A stretch of DNA of 12,138 nucleotides. Origin: Lachnospiraceae bacterium (GTDB lineage: Bacteria; Bacillota_A; Clostridia; Lachnospirales; Lachnospiraceae). Every line of letters begins with the position of its first letter. The first letter of the stretch is position 1. The position numbers and the translations under genes were made by a program. The stretch spans positions 1 through 12,138 of the forward strand of contig JAGOGN010000032.1 of assembly GCA_017996675.1 (NCBI GenBank), in the 5' to 3' direction. This document shows positions 7,032 to 12,138 of the stretch, in pieces. The notes beneath the pieces were generated by a model that worked only from the letters and a program-made list of their open reading frames with translations, was not told where the DNA came from and ran no database searches.

Positions 7032-7922
7032 TTAACCTCTATACTCATTCGCTAATATGCCTAATTTTCTTAATCGATGATTCACACCTGACTTTCCTAC
7101 CGGTGGTGTCAATAAATCACCTAACTCTTTTAACGCTGCATCTGGATATTCCACTCGCACTCTGGCCATTTCTTCCAATGACTGAGGTAGATTTTCCAGC
7201 CCGACAACACTTGCAAGAAATTCAATATCTTCGATTTGTTTTACTGCAGCACTTACTGTTTTATTGATATTTGCTGTTTCGCAATTTACTTTTCTATTTA
7301 CACTATTGCGTACTTCTTTCAAGATTCGTACGTTTTCAAATTCCATCAACGCATTATGTGCTTCCATGACATTGAGCAAATCAACAATTTGAGATCCTTC
7401 TTTTAGATAAACCACAAAATGGTTCTTTCGGTCGATTATTTTCGCATCCATCTCAAAACTATTAATAACCTCTTCGACTTTATGCGCTTTGCCTTGATCT
7501 GAGCAAACGATTTCAAGATGATAAGATTTATGAGGATCTGCTATTGAACCACTACACAAAAAAACGCCTCTAATATAAGCCCTCTTGCAACAAGAATGCG
7601 TTAAGTCTGGATTCATACACATTTTATAAAATGAATTTGTAAAAGGAATTTTAATGGTATACAAACGCCCTTTTCCACCTGATAAATTAGTCCGAACTTC
7701 CTGAACAACTTTCATCTTAAATGCTTTTTTCAATAATGTAAAGAGCTTTCTAATAATTGCTATATTTTCACTAGAAACCTGTATAATTCCGGGTGAATTT
7801 TCGTCATTTTTCACTCTTCCAAGCTGGCTAATGATGCCTGCTATTTCTGCCATCTGACAATGTCGGCCTTTGCTATACTGTTGTTCTAGTTCTTCTTTTA
7901 CTGTTCCTGAAAAAGAAATCAT
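7032..7922 (-). CDS. whiA: WhiA family DNA-binding protein
   Basis: WhiA proteins combine a degenerate LAGLIDADG homing-endonuclease-like fold with a C-terminal helix-turn-helix. In Streptomyces they control sporulation septation; in Bacillus they influence division and chromosome segregation. The 296 residues are slightly short for the usual ~310. Visible features are the N-terminal FSGTVKEEL start, the paired-cysteine segment SCCKRAYIRGVFLCSGSI (110-127) matching the first LAGLIDADG helix, the central EFENVRILKEVRNSVNR-type region (about 195-215), and the C-terminal HTH (about 247-296) with VGKSGVNHRLRKL. ATG 7922 begins 11 bases after the rapZ stop with only a weak AAAGAG ribosome site, so translational coupling to rapZ is likely. 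In B. subtilis yvcK sits between rapZ and whiA; here it is absent. Confidence 0.96.
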   Translation of the reverse strand: MISFSGTVKEELEQQYSKGRHCQMAEIAGIISQLGRVKNDENSPGIIQVSSENIAIIRKLFTLLKKAFKMKVVQEVRTNLSGGKGRLYTIKIPFTNSFYKMCMNPDLTHSCCKRAYIRGVFLCSGSIADPHKSYHLEIVCSDQGKAHKVEEVINSFEMDAKIIDRKNHFVVYLKEGSQIVDLLNVMEAHNALMEFENVRILKEVRNSVNRKVNCETANINKTVSAAVKQIEDIEFLASVVGLENLPQSLEEMARVRVEYPDAALKELGDLLTPPVGKSGVNHRLRKLGILANEYRG

Positions 7923-7933
7923 ATTTTCTCTTT

Positions 7934-8806
7934 TTAACCTTTCCGAATGGCATCCTTGTCAATATCCCGGTGCTCAATTCTCAAGCCATATCCCTTACGC
8001 TCTTCCAATCGTTCAAAAAGAAAATTAGCAAGTGTGACAGATCGGTGCTTACCACCTGTACAACCGATACTAACAACCAGCTGATTTTTTCCCTCTTCCA
8101 TATAAAATGGAATCAGATAAGAAACCATGTCATCTAGTTTATCCAAAAAAGCCTGCGCCTGTGGGTATTTCATTACAAATTGCTGTACCGCAGCATCATT
8201 CCCACTTAATGATTTTAACTCGTCAATATAATACGGATTCGGCAAAAAACGAACATCAAAAACCAGATCCGAATCAGTCGGAATCCCATACTTAAAGCCA
8301 AACGAAACTACACTTACATATAAACTCTTATAATCCTGTTGATGAACAAAAATCTTCTCCAGTTCTGCTTTCAATTCACGCGTCAAAAGTTTGCTGGTAT
8401 CAATGATATAACTTGCATTTTTTTTCAGATAGCTCAATTGCTCTCTTTCTTTTAAAATACCTTTATCTACACGTTCCTGTAATGCTAACGGATGAGCACG
8501 TCGCGTTTCTTTAAAACGTTTTACCAATGTGCTGTCATCTGCATCCAAATACAGGATTTCGTAATTTATTTTCTTTTCCTTCAAAAACCGAAAAGTTTGT
8601 TCAATCTCTTTAAAACCTACTCGTCCTCGAATATCTACGCCAAGGGCAACTTTCTGGAGTTCTTCATTTGTATCTGAAAGCTCTGCAAATGTTCGAATTA
8701 AAGGAATTGGTAGATTATCTACACAATAATACCCAAAATCCTCCATCATCTTTAATGCAGTACTTTTTCCTGCACCAGACATTCCCGTTAAAATGATAAA
8801 TCTCAT
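7934..8806 (-). CDS. rapZ: RapZ/YvcJ family nucleotide-binding protein
   Basis: In E. coli RapZ is an RNase adaptor controlling the GlmY/GlmZ small RNAs and glucosamine-6-phosphate synthesis; B. subtilis YvcJ is a GTP/ATP-binding protein affecting competence. The molecular role in Clostridia is unknown. The 290 residues match the family (~285-295). It has an N-terminal P-loop GMSGAGKS (8-15), the YCVDNLP segment, DVRFLPNPYY in the middle, and the C-terminal GCTGGKHRSV motif that defines the family. The frame is open to 8878, but ATG 8806 is chosen because GGAGG at 8813-8817 lies six bases upstream and P-loop proteins of this family start just before the MRFIILTG strand. It sits 38 bases after murB and 11 bases before whiA, a conserved grouping. 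Confidence 0.96.
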   Translation of the reverse strand: MRFIILTGMSGAGKSTALKMMEDFGYYCVDNLPIPLIRTFAELSDTNEELQKVALGVDIRGRVGFKEIEQTFRFLKEKKINYEILYLDADDSTLVKRFKETRRAHPLALQERVDKGILKEREQLSYLKKNASYIIDTSKLLTRELKAELEKIFVHQQDYKSLYVSVVSFGFKYGIPTDSDLVFDVRFLPNPYYIDELKSLSGNDAAVQQFVMKYPQAQAFLDKLDDMVSYLIPFYMEEGKNQLVVSIGCTGGKHRSVTLANFLFERLEERKGYGLRIEHRDIDKDAIRKG

Positions 8807-8817
8807 TACAGACCTCC
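8807..8817 (-). promoter_or_regulatory. Ribosome binding site of rapZ
   Basis: GGAGG (8817-8813 on the - strand) is six bases before ATG 8806. It rules out the in-frame ATG at 8878, which would place 24 extra residues before the P-loop and overlap the end of murB. Confidence 0.85.
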
Positions 8818-8844
8818 TCTTCTTCTTGCCCAACAAAATAATTG

Positions 8845-9747
8845 TTATTTTATGATAAGAACCTCCGGTTCCAGACAAATCTGAAATTGATCAAACACTT
8901 TCTGCTGTACCAGCTGAATCAAATTCATAATGTCTGTTGCCGTTGCATGGTCATAATTGATGATAAAACCACAATGTTTCTCAGATACCATTGCTCCACC
9001 TACACGAAGCCCTGCAAGACCCGCATCCATAATCAGCTTTCCTGCAAAATGATTGGGTGGACGTTTGAATGTACTTCCTGCACTTGGATAATCTAGTGGC
9101 TGTTTCTCAATTCTTCTTTGCGAGAGTTCTTTCATTTTCTGACGGATTTGACTTTCCTCTCCTTTGCAAAGCTCAAATTCTGCTTCTACCACAATATAAT
9201 GGTTTTGCTGAATGATCGAAGTACGGTAGCCTAATTCAAGTTCCTCTACCGTCAGAATTTGCATTTCTCCCTGTTGGTTAATTACTTTTACACTCGATAA
9301 GATATTTTTAATTTCCCCGCCATATGCTCCTGCATTCATGGCAACTGCGCCGCCAATACTTCCTGGAATACCAGCAAGTTCTTCCATTCCGCTAAGCCCT
9401 TTTTGTGCTGCTGCCTGTGCACAGTTTGATAACGTTGCACCCGCTCCAGCAATGATTTTATTTTTATCTATACTGATATTACTCAGATTATTTCCAATTT
9501 CAATAACAACACCCGCGATCCCAGAATCAGCTACCAAAAGATTGCTTCCATTTCCCAAAACCACATAAGGCATGCCATTTTGCCGACACAAATAAATGAT
9601 ATCGCCAATCTGACCTGCCTCTGGTTTTAAGAAGAGTTCAGCTGGTCCTCCCACTCGGAAGGACGTATGCTGACTCATAGGTTCATTCTTCAGGATTTGC
9701 GATTCATCTAAAACTGACTTTAATTCGTCAATAAATTTCTGATCCAA
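8845..9747 (-). CDS. murB: UDP-N-acetylenolpyruvoylglucosamine reductase
   Basis: FAD/NADPH enzyme that reduces UDP-GlcNAc-enolpyruvate to UDP-MurNAc, the second committed step of peptidoglycan precursor synthesis in the cytosol. Visible motifs are TSFRVGGPAE (28-37), the FAD-binding GNGSNLLVAD, GIPGSIGGAVAMNAGAYGGE, the substrate-binding YRTS, PSAGSTFKRP with the catalytic serine in the type II arrangement, and a C-terminal EPEV containing the catalytic glutamate. The open frame begins at a TTG at 9768 with no ribosome site. A second in-frame TTG at 9747 has AGAGG six bases upstream and gives an N-terminus (DQKFIDEL...) aligned with family members, so 9747 is chosen, yielding 300 residues. 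It lies 31 bases after the aminopeptidase gene. Grouping of murB with rapZ, whiA and hprK is common in Clostridia. Confidence 0.94.
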   Translation of the reverse strand: MDQKFIDELKSVLDESQILKNEPMSQHTSFRVGGPAELFLKPEAGQIGDIIYLCRQNGMPYVVLGNGSNLLVADSGIAGVVIEIGNNLSNISIDKNKIIAGAGATLSNCAQAAAQKGLSGMEELAGIPGSIGGAVAMNAGAYGGEIKNILSSVKVINQQGEMQILTVEELELGYRTSIIQQNHYIVVEAEFELCKGEESQIRQKMKELSQRRIEKQPLDYPSAGSTFKRPPNHFAGKLIMDAGLAGLRVGGAMVSEKHCGFIINYDHATATDIMNLIQLVQQKVFDQFQICLEPEVLIIK

Positions 9748-9758
9748 ATCAAACCTCT
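9748..9758 (-). promoter_or_regulatory. Ribosome binding site supporting the internal TTG start of murB
   Basis: AGAGG (9758-9754 on the - strand) is six bases before TTG 9747. The alternative TTG at 9768 is preceded by an AT-rich stretch without any Shine-Dalgarno match. The site is weaker than those of neighbouring genes, so the choice is likely but not certain. Confidence 0.6.
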
Positions 9759-9778
9759 TTCTCTTCAATGAAAATATA

Positions 9779-11179
9779 CTATTTTGCTTCTTTTAAGAAT
9801 GCAACGTATCCGCGAAGTGCTTCGAAAACGTCTACTTTACTAATAACTTCCCATGGTGCATGCATGTTAAGAACAGCAATACCACTATCAATTACTTCCA
9901 TATCATATTCAGCAAGAATATAAGCGATTGTTCCGCCGCCACCCTGATCTACTCTTCCAAGTTCTGCTGTCTGGAAATATACATCGTTATCGTCAAAGAT
10001 TTTTCTAATCTGAGCCATGTATTCTGGATTTGCATCATTTGATCCACTTTTTCCTCTAGAACCTGTGTATTTATTGATACATAATCCTTTGCCTAAAAAT
10101 GCGGAGTTTTTCTTTTCCATAACAGATGGGAATAATGGATCAAATCCAGCACTTACGTCAGAAGAAAGAACTCTAGAATTCTTTAATGCTCTTCTAAGTT
10201 TTAATTCATTATAATCTCCTGTTGCATTCATTAATTCTGCTACTGTGTTTTCGAAGAATCTTGAAGTCATACCTGTTGCTCCAACACTTCCGATTTCTTC
10301 TTTATCAACGATTAAGCAGCAGCTTGTTCTTTCTGGAACATCCATTTCTAACATAGCCATGAAAGAAGGATAAGCACATACTCTGTCGTCATGTCCGTAA
10401 CCCATGATCATTCCACGGTCAAATCCGTAATCTCTTGCATCTCCTGCAGGAACTACTTCAATTTCAGCTGAAAGGAAATCTTCTTCTTCAATGTTGTATT
10501 CTTTTGCAAGAAGATTCATGATGTTTGTCTTAACTCGTTCTTTTACGTCATTTCCTTCTGCATCTTTTTCATCTCCAGGAATACTTCCGATTAATAAATC
10601 TAAGCTTTCTCCTTCGATGATCTTTGCTCCTTTTTTATCCATCTGATCTGCTGATAAATGAATTAAAAGATCGGAAATACCAAATACTGGATCATTTTCC
10701 TTGTCACCAATATTTACATTAACCATTGTACCATCTTTTTTAACAATTACTCCATGAAGTGCAAGTGGAAGTGTAACCCACTGATATTTCTTTACTCCAC
10801 CATAATAATGTGTGTCAAGTAATGCCATATCGCAATCTTCATATAATGGATTCTGTTTTAAGTCCAAACGTGGTGAATCTACGTGTGCTCCTAAAATGTT
10901 CATTCCAGCTTCTAAACCTTTACTTCCCACGATAAAAGTTGCAAGCATCTTTCCCATATTGTTTGCGTAAACTTTATCACCAGCTTTTACTGTCTTTCCT
11001 GAAGCAATAATTTCATTTAAGTCAATATAACCAGCTTCTTTTGCCATACGTTCGAATTCTGTAACACATTCTCTTTCTGTCTTACACTGAGAAATAAACT
11101 TTTTGTAACCCTCGCAAAAATCAAATACTTCTTTTTGTTTCTCGCCTGCATATTTTGGCCAAGCATTCTTTCTTTCCAT
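9779..11179 (-). CDS. M18 family zinc aminopeptidase
   Basis: Cytosolic dizinc exopeptidase removing N-terminal residues (aspartyl or other) from peptides; in bacteria usually a general peptide-recycling enzyme. The 466 residues match bacterial M18 proteins. The metal and catalytic motifs are intact: GAHVDSPR (97-104, His99 and Asp101), GHDDRVCAY (262-270, Asp264), DKEEIGSVG (292-300, catalytic Glu294 and ligand Glu295), SSDVSAGFDP (339-348), the glycine-rich GRVDQGGGGT (408-417) and NMHAPWE with ligand His440. No signal peptide. ATG 11179 has AAGGAG eight bases upstream. It lies between hprK and murB, 46 bases after hprK. No biochemical link with the envelope/carbon-control neighbours is evident; it may simply share the transcript. 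Substrate preference cannot be read, so no symbol is assigned. Confidence 0.95.
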   Translation of the reverse strand: MERKNAWPKYAGEKQKEVFDFCEGYKKFISQCKTERECVTEFERMAKEAGYIDLNEIIASGKTVKAGDKVYANNMGKMLATFIVGSKGLEAGMNILGAHVDSPRLDLKQNPLYEDCDMALLDTHYYGGVKKYQWVTLPLALHGVIVKKDGTMVNVNIGDKENDPVFGISDLLIHLSADQMDKKGAKIIEGESLDLLIGSIPGDEKDAEGNDVKERVKTNIMNLLAKEYNIEEEDFLSAEIEVVPAGDARDYGFDRGMIMGYGHDDRVCAYPSFMAMLEMDVPERTSCCLIVDKEEIGSVGATGMTSRFFENTVAELMNATGDYNELKLRRALKNSRVLSSDVSAGFDPLFPSVMEKKNSAFLGKGLCINKYTGSRGKSGSNDANPEYMAQIRKIFDDNDVYFQTAELGRVDQGGGGTIAYILAEYDMEVIDSGIAVLNMHAPWEVISKVDVFEALRGYVAFLKEAK

Positions 11180-11209
11180 TTGTTGCTCTCCTTCTCAATC
11201 CTAATTTAT

Positions 11210-11229
11210 ATAAAGTAGTTCTACTTTAT
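11210..11229. repeat. Perfect inverted repeat at the hprK stop codon
   Basis: Arms ATAAAGTAG (11210-11218) and CTACTTTAT (11221-11229) pair perfectly with two central bases, giving an 8-9 bp hairpin that includes the hprK stop codon. The - strand continuation (ATAAATTAGG) is AT-rich but lacks a U-tract, so it is not a convincing terminator. It could be an mRNA processing or stabilising hairpin between hprK and the aminopeptidase gene, or an operator. Confidence 0.5.
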
Positions 11230-12138
11230 TCATCTTCAAGAGTACCTTGCTCAATATTCGCCTGTACTCTACGGTAAAGCTCTTTTGCAGCATTATAGCC
11301 CATTTTCTTCTGACGATGGTTTACTGCAGCCGCCTCACAAATAACCGCAAGGTTTCGACCTGGTCTGATTGGCAGTGATTGACATACAACTTTATTTCCT
11401 AGAAATTCAGTATATTCTTCTTCTAGTCCTAAGCGGTCATAATCTGCACCTTTCTTCCATTCTTCCAGTTTAATAACAAGATCGATATTCTGCTTTTCTT
11501 TTACACTTTCTGCTCCAAAAAGCATCTTTACATCGATAATTCCGATTCCACGCACCTCAATTAAATATTTCGTGATATCCGGCGAAGTTCCAACTAAAGT
11601 GTGCTCATTAATCTTACGAATTTCAACCACATCATCCGCTACCAGACGATGTCCTCTTCGCAATAGTTCGAGCGCAGCTTCACTTTTACCAATTCCACTC
11701 TCACCCATGATCAAGATTCCCTCACCATAGACATCTACCAATACTCCGTGAATCGAAATACAAGGTGCTAACTTGGTATTGAGGAAATAAATGATTTCAG
11801 CCATAAAATTCGATGTGGCCTGCACTGTTCCGTAAATCGGTATCTGATATTCATCTGCTATTCGTATAAAATCTTCGTCTGGCTCAAATCCTCTGCAAAA
11901 AATAATACATGGGATATCCCTAGATAAGAGTTCACCATAAATCTTTACTTTTTCTTCCTTTGTCAAATGCTGTAAATAGGTATATTCCACCGTTCCAATG
12001 ATTTGCACTCTGCTTGCTTCGAAATGTTCAAAATAACCAGTTAGCTGCAACGCTGGTCTGTTTACATCTGGTTCCTGAATTAATCTCTTAGAGTCACCAA
12101 TGTTGTGTGTAAAATGATTCATATGAAAATATTTTACC
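11226..12138 (-). CDS. hprK: HPr kinase/phosphorylase (5' end outside window)
   Basis: Bifunctional enzyme that phosphorylates Ser46 of HPr and Crh with ATP or pyrophosphate when glycolytic intermediates are high, and dephosphorylates it when inorganic phosphate dominates; the master sensor for CcpA-dependent catabolite repression. Counting from the ATG at 12122: VNRPALQLTGY (20-30) ends the N-terminal domain, SIHGVLVDVYG carries His125, the P-loop GESGIGKS spans 140-147, the catalytic ADD is at 162-164, and the family signature VRGIGIIDV is at 190-198. The frame stays open through 12138 and the preceding codons (VKYFH) resemble the usual HprK N-terminus, so the ATG at 12122 is probably internal and roughly a dozen residues are missing. 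It heads the run of - strand genes that includes its likely substrate, the Crh-like HPr. Confidence 0.96.
   Translation of the reverse strand, partial: VKYFHMNHFTHNIGDSKRLIQEPDVNRPALQLTGYFEHFEASRVQIIGTVEYTYLQHLTKEEKVKIYGELLSRDIPCIIFCRGFEPDEDFIRIADEYQIPIYGTVQATSNFMAEIIYFLNTKLAPCISIHGVLVDVYGEGILIMGESGIGKSEAALELLRRGHRLVADDVVEIRKINEHTLVGTSPDITKYLIEVRGIGIIDVKMLFGAESVKEKQNIDLVIKLEEWKKGADYDRLGLEEEYTEFLGNKVVCQSLPIRPGRNLAVICEAAAVNHRQKKMGYNAAKELYRRVQANIEQGTLEDE

Noticed and set aside
8807..8878. N-terminal extension of rapZ to ATG 8878
   Set aside because: It overlaps the end of murB and puts 24 residues ahead of the P-loop; ATG 8806 has GGAGG at correct spacing.
1..12138. Mobile elements, CRISPR arrays, tRNA or rRNA genes, phage or defence genes
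   Set aside because: No direct-repeat arrays, transposase or integrase motifs, cloverleaf sequences or defence domains were seen; coding density is near complete with conserved housekeeping genes.

Overview
The window looks like chromosomal housekeeping DNA from a low-GC Gram-positive anaerobe of the class Clostridia, most likely Lachnospiraceae. This rests on AT-rich codon choice, strong AGGAGG-type ribosome sites, the HprK/HPr regulatory pair, a type III glutamine synthetase, and the gene order hprK..murB-rapZ-whiA-HPr. Family-level placement is inference from gene content; no rRNA or tRNA is present to confirm it. I see no mobile element, CRISPR array, phage gene or tRNA.

Layout. At the left edge lies the 3' part of a class A penicillin-binding protein (pbp1A-like, + strand, cut by the window edge). 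It converges on everything else, which is on the - strand. A GC-rich hairpin with T-runs on both sides separates the two transcription directions and serves as a bidirectional terminator. Reading the - strand in transcription order (right to left): hprK (5' end cut by the window edge), an M18 zinc aminopeptidase, murB, rapZ, whiA, a Crh-like HPr, a diacylglycerol-kinase-family lipid kinase, class II fructose-bisphosphate aldolase, type III glutamine synthetase (glnN), and a degenerate response-regulator-like protein. Gaps from hprK to fba are short (46 nt or less, one 1-nt overlap), so this looks like one long operon. A hairpin plus T7 tract sits immediately before the glnN ribosome site, and a probable separate promoter precedes the last gene.

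How the genes fit together. HprK phosphorylates Ser46 of HPr-type proteins in response to glycolytic state. The HPr paralogue encoded here keeps Ser46 but has Glu instead of the catalytic His15, so it should be a regulatory, non-transporting, Crh-like partner. It sits immediately after whiA, where crh lies in Bacillus subtilis. RapZ (nucleotide-binding, YvcJ family), WhiA (division regulator) and MurB (cell-wall precursor synthesis) tie this carbon-sensing core to envelope growth. The lipid kinase and aldolase add phospholipid turnover and glycolysis. GlnN provides nitrogen assimilation and appears to be expressed through a terminator in its leader.

The points most worth a second look are the glnN leader (terminator abutting the Shine-Dalgarno, preceded by a second hairpin), the Glu15 Crh-like protein, and the pseudo-receiver protein downstream of glnN. 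I do not see a wholly new multi-gene system. Start sites were re-chosen for glnN, rapZ, crh and murB from ribosome-site spacing and family alignment; murB and the pseudo-receiver gene both appear to use TTG.
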